Source: an uncultured Eubacterium sp.
GTDB taxonomy: Bacteria > Bacillota_A > Clostridia > Lachnospirales > Lachnospiraceae
Length of the DNA: 6,373 bases
Direction of reading: 5' to 3'
Assembly (NCBI GenBank): GCA_947653505.1
Contig: CANTHI010000228.1
Span: 1-6,373, forward strand
In this document: one piece after another, positions 1-5,725 of the stretch
Layout: the number at the start of each line of letters is the position of its first letter
Position numbering within the stretch: position 1 is the stretch's first letter
Position numbers and translations under genes: made by a program
The notes under the pieces: model-generated
What the model was told of the DNA's origin: nothing
What the model saw: only the letters and a program-made list of their open reading frames with translations
Database searches by the model: none

Positions 1-756
1 TCAGAATTAAGCGACGACCCTGATTATCTGATTCTGCAGAATCTGCATCCGGGAGATGAGATTCAGGCAACTGTCATCCGTCTGGACGATGGGGAAGGCA
101 ATATTCTTTTGTCCAAAAAAGAAGCAAACCAGATGCTTGGATGGGAAAAATTAAAAACCGCGATGGACAGCGAAACCATCCTGACCGTACGCGTCAAAGA
201 AGCGGTCAATGCCGGTGTAATTGCTTATGCTGAGGGACTGCGTGGATTTATTCCGGCTTCCCAGCTAAGCCTTTCTTATGTCGAAGATCCTTCGGTATTT
301 ATCGGAAAAGAACTGCAGGTACGTGTGATTACGGCAGACCCGCAAAAAGAAAAGCTGGTGCTTTCTGCAAAATCTGTATTGAAAGAACGCGCCGAAGAGG
401 AGCGCAACCATCAGATTTCCATGCTTGTACCAGGCTCTGTTGTAGAAGGAAAAGTAGAAAGTCTGACAAACTATGGTGCTTTTGTCGATATTGGAAACGG
501 CCTGACCGGACTGGTACATGTATCCCAGATCTGTGAACGCCGGATCCGCAAGCCTTCTGAAGTGCTTAAGACCGGACAGACCATACGTGCAAAAATCTTA
601 AATACCAATGACAACCGGATTTCCCTGAGCATCCGCGCATTGGAGGAAGTTACAGAAACAGATCTTGAGGAATCTGCACAGGCAGCTGAATACCATACAA
701 GTGAATCTGCTTCTACGTCACTGGGTGATCTGATTGCAAAGCTGAATCTGCATTAA
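1..756 (+). CDS. rpsA: 30S ribosomal protein S1-like protein, S1 RNA-binding domains (5' partial)
   Basis: The reading frame is open from the first base, so the N-terminus lies outside the window; 251 C-terminal residues are visible. Numbering from the first visible codon, residues 1-41 are the end of one S1 (OB-fold) domain (SELSDDP, then LLSKKEA). About 57-127 form a second (GFIPASQLS) and about 143-214 a third, the most canonical (NYGAFVDIGNGLTGLVHVSQI). An acidic, Ser/Thr-rich tail ends in LGDLIAKLNLH. S1 domains bind single-stranded RNA. Firmicute S1-like proteins associate with ribosomes and mRNA but are shorter than the six-domain proteobacterial S1. In many Lachnospiraceae this protein is fused behind IspH; that cannot be judged here. 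A TTG at 109 lies inside the first domain and is not the start. The gene converges on the thioesterase gene and ends before a strong hairpin terminator. The family call is firm; the symbol is by analogy. Confidence 0.9.
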   Translation, partial: SELSDDPDYLILQNLHPGDEIQATVIRLDDGEGNILLSKKEANQMLGWEKLKTAMDSETILTVRVKEAVNAGVIAYAEGLRGFIPASQLSLSYVEDPSVFIGKELQVRVITADPQKEKLVLSAKSVLKERAEEERNHQISMLVPGSVVEGKVESLTNYGAFVDIGNGLTGLVHVSQICERRIRKPSEVLKTGQTIRAKILNTNDNRISLSIRALEEVTETDLEESAQAAEYHTSESASTSLGDLIAKLNLH

Positions 757-790
757 GGCTGTATTTCAGTAAACTGTGTTTTTACATGCA

Positions 791-832
791 GCAGGAAAAA
801 GACACTTCTTTTCGGAAGTGTCTTTTTCCTGC
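791..832. terminator. Long perfect hairpin, probably a bidirectional intrinsic terminator
   Basis: An 18-bp perfectly paired stem (791-808 with 815-832) closes a 6-base loop. Each arm carries an A5 or T5 block inside the stem, so the RNA has a U-run in its 3' arm on either strand. On the plus strand a further T5 follows at 840-844. It starts 35 bases after the S1 stop codon and lies about 95 bases beyond the end of the convergent thioesterase gene. It can therefore serve both transcription units, best supported for the plus strand. Confidence 0.85.
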
Positions 833-926
833 ATCTGTATTTTTACATAAGCTGTATTCTATACCACCGTCCGGACGCCGGACTGTTGAAAAACTGTCCT
901 GTCTGCTTTAGAACCGTTTTCCTGTG

Positions 927-1316
927 CTATGCGTTCAGCTTGCCCTGCGCTTTGCTGAAAAATTTCTCATTTTCAATAATAAACCGCTCATGCGTTCCCT
1001 GTCCGATCAGACCGGCTTCATCAAAAGCCTGCACATCAAACACCAGTTTACGCCCATCTACTTCCACAAGCTTGCTGACGCAGCGTACCTGCATCCCTAC
1101 CGGTGTCGCGGATACATGATGAATCGTCAGACCGGTTCCGACTGTCCCACATCCGGCTTCCAGCTCTCCCTGCACACTTTTCATACATGTCTCTTCCATC
1201 AGGGCAACCATCGCCGGAGTCGCATAGACATCCAGCGTTCCACTGCCAAGTACGGCAGCCGTTGTTTCCTTTGTCACATTTTTACTCAATTCATTACTGA
1301 TTCCGACCGTCAGCAT
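927..1316 (-). CDS. FlK-like hotdog-fold thioesterase (acyl-CoA thioesterase family)
   Basis: A 129-residue protein resembling the fluoroacetyl-CoA thioesterase FlK family, which hydrolyses acyl-CoA thioesters in the cytoplasm. The FlK catalytic triad Thr42-Glu50-His76 is matched by Thr33, Glu41 and His67 with identical spacing (+8 and +34), in the contexts YATPAMVALMEE and TGLTIHHVSATP. The C-terminal part (VDGRKLVFDVQAFDE, then GTHERFII) fits the strand-rich end of the fold. The frame is open six codons further upstream to a TTG (1334), but an AGGGAG site sits six bases before the ATG at 1316, so I chose that start. It follows efp by 30 bases with no terminator between them and is probably co-transcribed from the efp promoter. 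The physiological substrate cannot be read from sequence. True fluoroacetate resistance is unlikely; these clostridial homologues are mostly uncharacterised. Confidence 0.85.
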   Translation of the reverse strand: MLTVGISNELSKNVTKETTAAVLGSGTLDVYATPAMVALMEETCMKSVQGELEAGCGTVGTGLTIHHVSATPVGMQVRCVSKLVEVDGRKLVFDVQAFDEAGLIGQGTHERFIIENEKFFSKAQGKLNA

Positions 1317-1322
1317 AACATT

Positions 1323-1328
1323 CTCCCT
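1323..1328 (-). promoter_or_regulatory. Ribosome binding site of the thioesterase gene
   Basis: AGGGAG on the minus strand, six bases before the ATG at 1316. It falls inside the longer open frame that begins at TTG 1334, which argues against that upstream start. Confidence 0.75.
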
Positions 1329-1346
1329 TTGCAAAACATCTGAGTT

Positions 1347-1904
1347 TTATACTCTGGATAAATATTCACCGGTTCTTGTATCGATCTTAATCGTATCTCC
1401 CTGATTGACAAACAGCGGTACATATACGGTAGCGCCTGTCTCAACTGTTGCCGGTTTTGTAGCGCCTGTTGCCGTATCGCCCTTAACGCCTGGTTCTGTC
1501 TCAGAGATTTCCAGCTCTACAAACAATGGAGGCTCTACCGCAAATACTTCCCCGTTATAAGAGCAGATTTTTACCATCTCGTTTTCTTTTACAAATTTCA
1601 AAGCGTCTCCAATCGTAGCCGTTCCGATCGGAATCTGATCATACGTTTCTACATCCATAAAATAAAACAGATCTCCGTCCGAATATAAGTACTGCATGTC
1701 CTTGCGGTCAATCCGTGCCTGCGGGCATTTGTCTACCGGACGGAATGTTTTTTCCACAACACCGCCGCTCTTGATATTTTTTAACTTTGTCCTTACAAAA
1801 GCTGCCCCTTTTCCTGGCTTTACATGCTGAAACTCAATAATCTGATAAATATTTCCTTCAAATTCAATCGTAATTCCGTTTCTAAAATCTCCTGCTGAAA
1901 TCAT
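1347..1904 (-). CDS. efp: Translation elongation factor P
   Basis: A full-length 185-residue EF-P. It binds between the ribosomal P and E sites and relieves stalling at consecutive prolines. The N-terminal KOW-like domain (about 3-58) carries the tip loop KPGKGAAF with Lys32, the position that is post-translationally modified in many bacteria. Two OB domains follow (about 67-121 and 129-184), and the C-terminal signature VDTRTG-type motif is present as [13 protein letters not shown]. No EF-P modification gene (epmA, earP or similar) is in the window, so the modification state of Lys32 is unknown. The start is the ATG at 1904, preceded by TAAGGAGG (1915-1922) at ten bases. A sigma-A-like promoter and a small leader hairpin lie immediately upstream, and the thioesterase gene follows in the same unit. 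Confidence 0.98.
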   Translation of the reverse strand: MISAGDFRNGITIEFEGNIYQIIEFQHVKPGKGAAFVRTKLKNIKSGGVVEKTFRPVDKCPQARIDRKDMQYLYSDGDLFYFMDVETYDQIPIGTATIGDALKFVKENEMVKICSYNGEVFAVEPPLFVELEISETEPGVKGDTATGATKPATVETGATVYVPLFVNQGDTIKIDTRTGEYLSRV

Positions 1905-1923
1905 TCGATTATTTCCTCCTTAA

Positions 1924-1951
1924 AACAATCTGGGTTTTCTACCCACTTGTT
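1924..1951 (-). promoter_or_regulatory. 5' leader stem-loop of efp mRNA
   Basis: A hairpin with TGGGT/ACCCA (1931-1935 with 1941-1945) around a five-base loop. It is extended by AACAA/TTGTT (1924-1928 with 1947-1951) across a small asymmetric interior bulge. It begins at about the predicted transcription start and ends just before the ribosome binding site. It could stabilise the 5' end, influence initiation, or act as a weak terminator for transcripts arriving from rpiB. Structure is seen; function is inferred. Confidence 0.4.
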
Positions 1952-1953
1952 CT

Positions 1954-1982
1954 ATCATATAATAAATGACAATATATTTCAA
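1954..1982 (-). promoter_or_regulatory. Sigma-A-like promoter of efp
   Basis: On the minus strand TTGAAA (1982-1977) and TATGAT (1959-1954) are separated by exactly 17 bases. Each hexamer matches the sigma-A consensus at five of six positions. It begins eight bases after the rpiB stop codon, so efp is transcribed independently of the upstream nrdR cluster, at least in part. Confidence 0.75.
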
Positions 1983-1990
1983 CTATTTTT

Positions 1991-2431
1991 TTACCGGTTT
2001 TCAATCTCATGAATCAGATCAATTCTGGTCTGATGTCTTCCGCCTTCAAATTCCGCTTCCAGATAGGCTTTTACAATATCCTTTGCCGTCTCAACCCCCA
2101 CGATCCGCGAACCAAACGCAATGATGTTTGCATTGTTATGCTGTTTGACAAAGCGGGCCGTCGTTGTTTCCGAGCATACAGCTGCACGCACACCTTTTAC
2201 TTTGTTGGCCGCAAGCGAAATGCCTACGCCTGTCCCGCAGATTAAAACGCCACAGTCTGCTTCACCTGCCGCAATGGCACGCCCTACTTTTTCACCAATA
2301 TCCGGATAATTACAGCTTTCTGTCGTATCTACGCCGAAGTTTACCACTTCGTGCCCCATCTCTTCCAGATATTTTACGATCTCCCATTTCATATCCGGAG
2401 ACGCATGATCGTTGCCAATAATAATTTTCAT
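1991..2431 (-). CDS. rpiB: Ribose 5-phosphate isomerase B
   Basis: A 146-residue RpiB/LacAB-family sugar-phosphate isomerase, interconverting ribulose 5-phosphate and ribose 5-phosphate in the non-oxidative pentose phosphate pathway. Visible family features are the N-terminal IIIGNDHAS (Asp8, His9), the catalytic Cys65 in LICGTGVGIS, the AANKVKGVRAA segment, and His98 in KQHNNANI, matching the E. coli RpiB active-site Cys and His. The single-protein arrangement and CGTG motif favour RpiB over the two-subunit galactose 6-phosphate isomerase LacA/LacB; some related enzymes act on allose 6-phosphate. The frame is open upstream to 2521 but overlaps the end of yqeG with a lysine-rich, non-family stretch. 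AGGAG seven bases before the ATG at 2431 sets the start. It is third in the nrdR-yqeG-rpiB cluster, 58 bases after yqeG. Confidence 0.95.
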   Translation of the reverse strand: MKIIIGNDHASPDMKWEIVKYLEEMGHEVVNFGVDTTESCNYPDIGEKVGRAIAAGEADCGVLICGTGVGISLAANKVKGVRAAVCSETTTARFVKQHNNANIIAFGSRIVGVETAKDIVKAYLEAEFEGGRHQTRIDLIHEIENR

Positions 2432-2438
2432 GTTTGTT

Positions 2439-2443
2439 CTCCT
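2439..2443 (-). promoter_or_regulatory. Ribosome binding site of rpiB
   Basis: AGGAG on the minus strand, seven bases before the ATG at 2431. It lies inside the longer open frame that starts at 2521 and so supports the shorter protein beginning MKIIIGNDHAS. Confidence 0.8.
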
Positions 2444-2489
2444 GTCTGTTTGTTCTTTTGTTCGTTCTTTTGCTTCATTTTTATGTTTC

Positions 2490-3056
2490 TTATCTTTTAC
2501 GTTTTTGCTTTTTCTCTTCATGCTTTGGACTGCTATGCCTGCTGTCCTGGTGCTGGTTTCTTTTTAACGACTTCCTATAATAATGAAGAACAATCTTTTC
2601 CGGAAAACGTTTGAGCACAATCTGAATCTCTTCTTTCGGATTCAGCGGTTTTACAAGAAATGTCCGGATCCCTGCCAGATTTGCTCCCCAGATATCTGTA
2701 AAGATCTGATCGCCTACAAACAGCGTATTATCCTTATTTGTCTTCATCAGCTCCATCGCCTTTTTATAATTCGCCGTACGCGGCTTATGTGCCTTAAAAA
2801 TATACTCTGCTTTGATCTTTTCGTTGAACATCTGCACACGCGGTTCTTTATTATTAGACAGCAGACAGCACCTGTAACCCAGCTTTTTTAACCGTTCAAA
2901 TAACGCCAGTGCCCGTGCATCTGCCGGCGCGCCATGCGCAACGAGTGTGTTGTCAATATCAAAGATCACACCCCGGTACCCCTGCCTGTACAATTGTTCA
3001 AAATCAATCCCATATGCTGAGTTCACATACTCAGCCGGATAAAAATAACGCAGCAT
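2490..3056 (-). CDS. yqeG: YqeG-family HAD (IIIA-type) phosphatase
   Basis: A 188-residue HAD-superfamily phosphatase of the YqeG group. The HAD motifs are all present: motif I FDIDNTLV with nucleophile Asp33 and Asp35, motif II LLSNN with Ser67, motif III Lys91 in HKPR, and motif IV GDQIFTD with Asp116 and Asp121. The short spacing between motifs fits a capless HAD-IIIA enzyme. YqeG proteins are usually about 170 residues; here an extra tail after the fold is very rich in Lys, Arg, His and Gln (about residues 165-188). The substrate is not established for the firmicute family; a phosphatidylglycerophosphatase-type role is known for eukaryotic relatives, so lipid phosphate is possible but unproven. 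The start ATG at 3056 is preceded by an AAGGATGGAG-like site. It lies 14 bases after nrdR, consistent with co-transcription. Confidence 0.93.
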   Translation of the reverse strand: MLRYFYPAEYVNSAYGIDFEQLYRQGYRGVIFDIDNTLVAHGAPADARALALFERLKKLGYRCCLLSNNKEPRVQMFNEKIKAEYIFKAHKPRTANYKKAMELMKTNKDNTLFVGDQIFTDIWGANLAGIRTFLVKPLNPKEEIQIVLKRFPEKIVLHYYRKSLKRNQHQDSRHSSPKHEEKKQKRKR

Positions 3057-3070
3057 CAGTCTCCATCCTT

Positions 3071-3523
3071 TTACTTATCAAGTATTTTTTTCAGCTCGTC
3101 CATAAACGTATTGATGTCTTTAAATTCACGGTAAACAGACGCAAACCGCACATAAGCAACAGCCTCGAGATCCTTTAATTTATCCATCACAATTTCACCG
3201 ATGACAGTACTCGGGACCTCTTTTTCCTCCATATTGAAGATCTCTGTCTCTATATCATCTACCAGCTTATTAATCGCATTGACAGAAATCGGACGCTTAT
3301 GGCAGGCACGCAGAATACCAGCCTCAATCTTGGAACGGTCAAACTGCTCCCTGTTATTATCTTTTTTGATCACAATTAACGGGATCGTCTCTACCTTTTC
3401 ATACGTTGTAAAACGTTTCTTACATGCATCACACAGTCTGCGGCGGCGTATGGAATTGTTATCATCCGCTGGCCTTGAATCGATAACTCTTGTATTATCG
3501 CTGCTGCAAAATGGACACTTCAT
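3071..3523 (-). CDS. nrdR: Transcriptional repressor NrdR
   Basis: A 150-residue NrdR, the nucleotide-sensing repressor of ribonucleotide reductase operons. The N-terminal zinc ribbon uses Cys3, Cys6, Cys31 and Cys34 (MKCPFC and LCDACKKRF) with the basic RRRR run at 26-29 that takes part in DNA contact. The ATP-cone domain follows (about 46-136, beginning [10 protein letters not shown]), the site of ATP/dATP binding. Length and motif order are normal. The open frame extends 18 codons upstream to 3577, but AGGAG eight bases before the ATG at 3523, together with the invariant MKCPFC start, fixes the beginning. It is the first gene of a cluster with yqeG and rpiB and has its own promoter. No ribonucleotide reductase gene is in the window, so it acts elsewhere in the genome. 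Confidence 0.98.
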   Translation of the reverse strand: MKCPFCSSDNTRVIDSRPADDNNSIRRRRLCDACKKRFTTYEKVETIPLIVIKKDNNREQFDRSKIEAGILRACHKRPISVNAINKLVDDIETEIFNMEEKEVPSTVIGEIVMDKLKDLEAVAYVRFASVYREFKDINTFMDELKKILDK

Positions 3524-3531
3524 GTTTGTCT

Positions 3532-3536
3532 CTCCT
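3532..3536 (-). promoter_or_regulatory. Ribosome binding site of nrdR
   Basis: AGGAG within a longer GGAGAGGAG purine run on the minus strand, eight bases before the ATG at 3523. It decides against the upstream in-frame start at 3577. The bases just before the ATG (ACAAAC) are the same as those preceding the rpiB start. Confidence 0.8.
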
Positions 3537-3610
3537 CTCCAGCTTTGTCTTATGTATCCTCTGGTTACGGTCAGCACCGGAAGATGGGGCGTTATATTAC
3601 CTATAGGCTC

Positions 3611-3639
3611 AGTTTAACCTTTCATGCAGAGGCTGTCAA
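3611..3639 (-). promoter_or_regulatory. Sigma-A-like promoter of the nrdR-yqeG-rpiB cluster
   Basis: On the minus strand a perfect -35 hexamer TTGACA (3639-3634) is followed after exactly 17 bases by TAAACT (3616-3611; four of six to consensus). The predicted start near 3604 gives a leader of about 80 bases before nrdR. I saw no convincing NrdR-box pair in the flanking bases. Confidence 0.75.
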
Positions 3640-3659
3640 CGGGTTTTTCCATTTATTTT

Positions 3660-3694
3660 AAAAAGGGGCTGGATCTGTGACAGGGCCAGCTCCC
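3660..3694 (-). terminator. Intrinsic terminator of the ychF/ylmC-family unit
   Basis: On the minus strand the arms GGGAGCTGG (3694-3686) and CCAGCCCC (3672-3665) pair with one bulged A, giving eight GC-rich base pairs, and are followed directly by T5 (3664-3660). It lies 37 bases after the stop codon of the ylmC-family gene and just upstream of the nrdR promoter, separating the two units. Confidence 0.75.
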
Positions 3695-3731
3695 TCATCC
3701 GGTGTCCGGAAAACCAGTATCTGCTACACCC

Positions 3732-3986
3732 TCACAATTTATGCGTCACTTCCTTCTCATCCACATCCACAAGAATAATTTCCGGCCCGATCTTTTTTAC
3801 GTCGCACCAGGGAATAAACAGCTCGTATTCCCTGCAGAAAATCCCAAAAAAATGCCCCGGACCTGGCAGGATCAGCGCCCGGATTTTTCCATCTTTTTCA
3901 TCCAGGTCCAGATCTGCAACGTTTCCAAGGCATTTGCAATTTTTCATATTAATGACATTTTTGTCCTGTAATTCTCTCAGCCGCAT
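3732..3986 (-). CDS. YlmC/YmxH-family PRC-barrel protein (sporulation-associated family)
   Basis: An 84-residue protein with the PRC-barrel pattern of the YlmC/YmxH family: MRLRELQDKNVIN, then GNVADLDLDEKDGKIRALILPG, then an aromatic segment and the closing IPWCDVKKIG, IILVDVDE. Length matches the 80-85 residues usual for the family. It is found mainly in spore-forming Firmicutes and annotated as sporulation-related, but its molecular role is not established. It has no signal peptide or membrane segment. The frame is open to 4037, but the family begins at MRLRELQ, and a modest AGGTG site eight bases before 3986 agrees. It sits 71 bases after ychF, with a -10-like element resembling mother-cell sigma promoters in the gap, and is followed by an intrinsic terminator. 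Confidence 0.88.
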   Translation of the reverse strand: MRLRELQDKNVINMKNCKCLGNVADLDLDEKDGKIRALILPGPGHFFGIFCREYELFIPWCDVKKIGPEIILVDVDEKEVTHKL

Positions 3987-4007
3987 ATTCAAAACACCTG
4001 TTTTTCT

Positions 4008-4016
4008 TAGTATATG
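4008..4016 (-). promoter_or_regulatory. Possible mother-cell-sigma type -10 element before the ylmC-family gene
   Basis: CATATACTA on the minus strand, 22 bases before the ATG at 3986. It fits CATAnnnTA (sigma-K -10) and is one mismatch from the sigma-E -10 CATACAnT; it also contains TATACT, a sigma-A -10 at five of six. I find no good -35 partner for any of these at 16-18 bases, so the assignment is tentative. Confidence 0.3.
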
Positions 4017-4057
4017 CCGCTGCTTTGATCCGGACACTTTTAAGATCTATTTTCAGC

Positions 4058-5158
4058 TTATACATTAAATCGGAAGACGATAACATCACCATCTTTGACG
4101 ATATATTCTTTTCCTTCCAGCCGTACCAGACCTTTTTCCCGTACTGCCGCAATGCTGCCGCCCGCAATCAGATCTTCATATGCGACAACTTCTGCACGGA
4201 TAAAACCGCGTTCAAAATCCGTATGAATCTTCCCGGCTGCCTGTGGTGCTTTGGTTCCATTTTTGATCGTCCATGCTCTGGTTTCGTCTTCTCCGGATGT
4301 CAGAAAACTGATGAGCCCGAGCAGATGGTAGCTTGCGCGGATCAGCTTGTCCAGTCCGGATTCCTGCAGCCCGAGTTCTTCTAAAAACATTGCACGTTCC
4401 TCGTCGTCAAGCTCTGCGATTTCCTGCTCAATCTGTGCGCAGACGACAAATACCCCGCTTTGCTCATTCGCTGCCAGCTGACGGACCTGCCCTACATACG
4501 GATTGGAAGCTCCGTCATCTGCAAGATCATCTTCCAGCACGTTTGCCGCATAGATCACCGGCTTTGCCGTCAGCAGATTATAGGTCTTAAACCATGCCTG
4601 CTCATCTTCGTCGTCCGCAATCTCATAAGTCTTGGCCGGCTTTCCCTCTTCCAGATGCGCTTTCACTGCTTCTGCCAGTTTCAGCTCTTTGGCAAGCGTC
4701 TTGTCCATTCTGGCCTGTTTTGCGATTTTTGCAATTCTGCGTTCGAGTATTTCAATATCTGAAAAAATCAGCTCCAGCTGAATGGTTTCCATATCACGTG
4801 CCGGATCAATACTTCCGTCCACATGTACGATATTTTCGTCTTCAAAACACCGTACTACGTGCACGATTGCATCGACTTCCCGTATATTGGCCAGAAACTG
4901 GTTGCCAAGCCCTTCGCCTTTACTGGCTCCTTTTACGAGTCCGGCAATATCGACAAATTCTATAACTGCCGGAACGATCTTTTTCGAATGGTAAAGCGCC
5001 CCCAGCTTATCGATCCGCTCATCCGGTACGGATACGATGCCCACATTCGGGTCAATCGTACAAAACGGATAGTTTGCAGATTCTGCGCCTGCCTTTGTCA
5101 GGGAATTAAACAATGTGCTCTTTCCTACATTCGGTAAACCGACGATGCCTAGTTTCAT
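4058..5158 (-). CDS. ychF: Redox-regulated ATPase YchF (Obg-family, Ola1-like)
   Basis: A full-length 366-residue YchF/Ola1 protein, a translation-factor-class P-loop NTPase that binds ribosomes and is linked to oxidative-stress responses. G1 is GLPNVGKST (7-15), G3 is [10 protein letters not shown] (70-79), and the usual NKxD motif is replaced by NVLE (206-209). That NxxE form explains the family's preference for ATP over GTP. The middle region (about 125-195) is a helical coiled-coil insertion. The C-terminal TGS domain (about 283-364) ends [17 protein letters not shown]. The ATG at 5158 begins [12 protein letters not shown] as in the family, although the upstream ribosome binding site is weak (GGATAGG, about 11 bases away). 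Upstream lies an integrase remnant instead of a gene, so its promoter has to lie in or beyond that remnant. The ylmC-family gene follows by 71 bases. Confidence 0.98.
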   Translation of the reverse strand: MKLGIVGLPNVGKSTLFNSLTKAGAESANYPFCTIDPNVGIVSVPDERIDKLGALYHSKKIVPAVIEFVDIAGLVKGASKGEGLGNQFLANIREVDAIVHVVRCFEDENIVHVDGSIDPARDMETIQLELIFSDIEILERRIAKIAKQARMDKTLAKELKLAEAVKAHLEEGKPAKTYEIADDEDEQAWFKTYNLLTAKPVIYAANVLEDDLADDGASNPYVGQVRQLAANEQSGVFVVCAQIEQEIAELDDEERAMFLEELGLQESGLDKLIRASYHLLGLISFLTSGEDETRAWTIKNGTKAPQAAGKIHTDFERGFIRAEVVAYEDLIAGGSIAAVREKGLVRLEGKEYIVKDGDVIVFRFNV

Positions 5159-5233
5159 AATACTTTATACCTATCCAAAAAACCTTGATTTACAAAGCTT
5201 TCCGCCTTTCTATAAATTTTCTCTACTCCCTTT

Positions 5234-5448
5234 TTACGCCCTTTTTTCATAACTGGCAGGTATAGCTGCTTCAAACTGGCGGACGGCGTTTACCAGTGAC
5301 AATAGCTGTTGCAGAACTTTAGGCTGCATACCCCGCTCAATCGCCTGATTGCATAAGTATGCCGTAGAACAACTATATTGTGCCGTTCTTCATACTTTGC
5401 GCCAGCAAGCCAGTTTTTGGCTTCCGGAAGCGTTTCAAAATACTTTTC
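5234..5448 (-). pseudogene. Decayed tyrosine recombinase (phage/ICE integrase) remnant
   Basis: The remnant is in two minus-strand frames. Frame A (5448-5290) reads EKYFETLPEAKNWLAGAKYE then ERHNIVVLRHTYAIR. This resembles an integrase N-terminal arm joined directly to the RHTYA box that holds the second catalytic Arg. Frame B (about 5341-5234) continues IERGMQPKVLQQLLS then LVNAVRQFEAAIPA and ends at TAA 5236-5234, matching the C-terminal end of clostridial integrases. Loss of one G near 5342-5346 (AGGGCG to AGGCG) would explain the frame change. The central catalytic region is missing between the arm and RHTYA. The segment between LQQLLS and LVNAVRQFE, which normally holds the GH(A/S) box and catalytic Tyr, is also deleted. 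No intact ATG opens frame A. It cannot encode an active enzyme. The homology is my reading of recognisable motifs, without a database search. Confidence 0.75.
5246..5274 (-). promoter_or_regulatory. Weak candidate promoter for ychF
   Basis: TTGAAG (5274-5269) and TATGAA (5251-5246) with a 17-base spacer on the minus strand, each four of six to the sigma-A consensus, giving a leader of about 80 bases. It overlaps the final codons of the integrase remnant, so the resemblance may be chance. Confidence 0.25.
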
Positions 5449-5458
5449 CTATATATAC

Positions 5459-5486
5459 GGACTCCTTTCTCATATCAAAAAAGTCC
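5459..5486 (-). promoter_or_regulatory. Leader hairpin that would mask an AAAGGAG sequence
   Basis: In minus-strand RNA the ten bases at 5486-5477 (GGACTTTTTT) pair with those at 5468-5459 (AAAGGAGTCC), including two G-U pairs, around an eight-base loop. The AAAGGAG in the 3' arm is a good Shine-Dalgarno sequence but has no intact ATG at proper distance. It lies between the promoter at 5500-5528 and the integrase remnant, so it may be the former integrase leader. Confidence 0.35.
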
Positions 5487-5499
5487 AACGCAGGTATAA

Positions 5500-5528
5500 A
5501 GTATAGCACAAAAACTCTGTTCTTTCAA
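5500..5528 (-). promoter_or_regulatory. Strong sigma-A-like extended -10 promoter upstream of the integrase remnant
   Basis: On the minus strand TTGAAA (5528-5523), a spacer of exactly 17 bases, and TATACT (5505-5500), each five of six to consensus, with TGC directly before the -10 giving an extended -10. It points toward the integrase remnant and ychF, with no evident terminator before ychF. It may now transcribe ychF through a leader of about 330 bases. Confidence 0.65.
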
Positions 5529-5551
5529 TCCTAACCAGCAATTATTCGTTA

Positions 5552-5674
5552 TTATGTGAACCAGGTATCATATGACCTCTTCCCGGCGTATATATTTTTC
5601 AGACTCCCGCCACCTGACCAGCTTTCGTATGCCAGCAAACAATGCAAAAAAACAGAGAAACAAATCTGACTCAT
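5552..5674 (-). other. Short doubtful ORF in the accessory intergenic stretch
   Basis: An ATG at 5674 opens a 40-codon frame ending at TAA 5554-5552, beginning MSQICFSVFLHCLLAYESWS. A weak AGGGA lies about nine bases upstream. A second frame over the same bases has no ATG but reads a hydrophobic stretch followed by a basic segment (LFAGIRKLVRWRESEKYIRR), ending at a TGA near 5569. I recognise neither, and they cannot both be coding. The stretch 5529-5725 otherwise shows no clear gene, terminator or RNA element. It may be a decayed fragment like the neighbouring integrase. Confidence 0.15.
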
Positions 5675-5725
5675 CAGTTATTTCCCTGCTTCAAGGATAA
5701 CATATAAAATTTTCACTCTGCTTTG

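Noticed and set aside
869..883. GTCCGG-ACG-CCGGAC hairpin near the end of the thioesterase gene
   Set aside because: The six-base stem is perfect, but no T-run follows on either strand, so I could not call it a terminator.
924..1343. Plus-strand open frame of 139 codons
   Set aside because: It is the antisense shadow of the thioesterase gene, whose catalytic triad and ribosome binding site establish the minus strand as coding.
2432..2521. Upstream extension of rpiB by 30 codons
   Set aside because: It overlaps yqeG, is low-complexity and lysine-rich, does not belong to the family, and contains the ribosome binding site for the ATG at 2431.
3698..3712. TCCGG-TGT-CCGGA inverted repeat after the ylmC-family gene
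   Set aside because: It is only five base pairs and not followed by a T-run. The terminator at 3660-3694 explains this gap better.
4025..5137. Several plus-strand open frames of 70-123 codons
   Set aside because: All lie antisense to ychF, which is full length with every family motif. Long shadows are expected opposite this gene.
5349..5534. Plus-strand 61-codon open frame in the ychF upstream region
   Set aside because: It is antisense to the integrase remnant and its promoter, lacks a ribosome binding site and matches no family I know.
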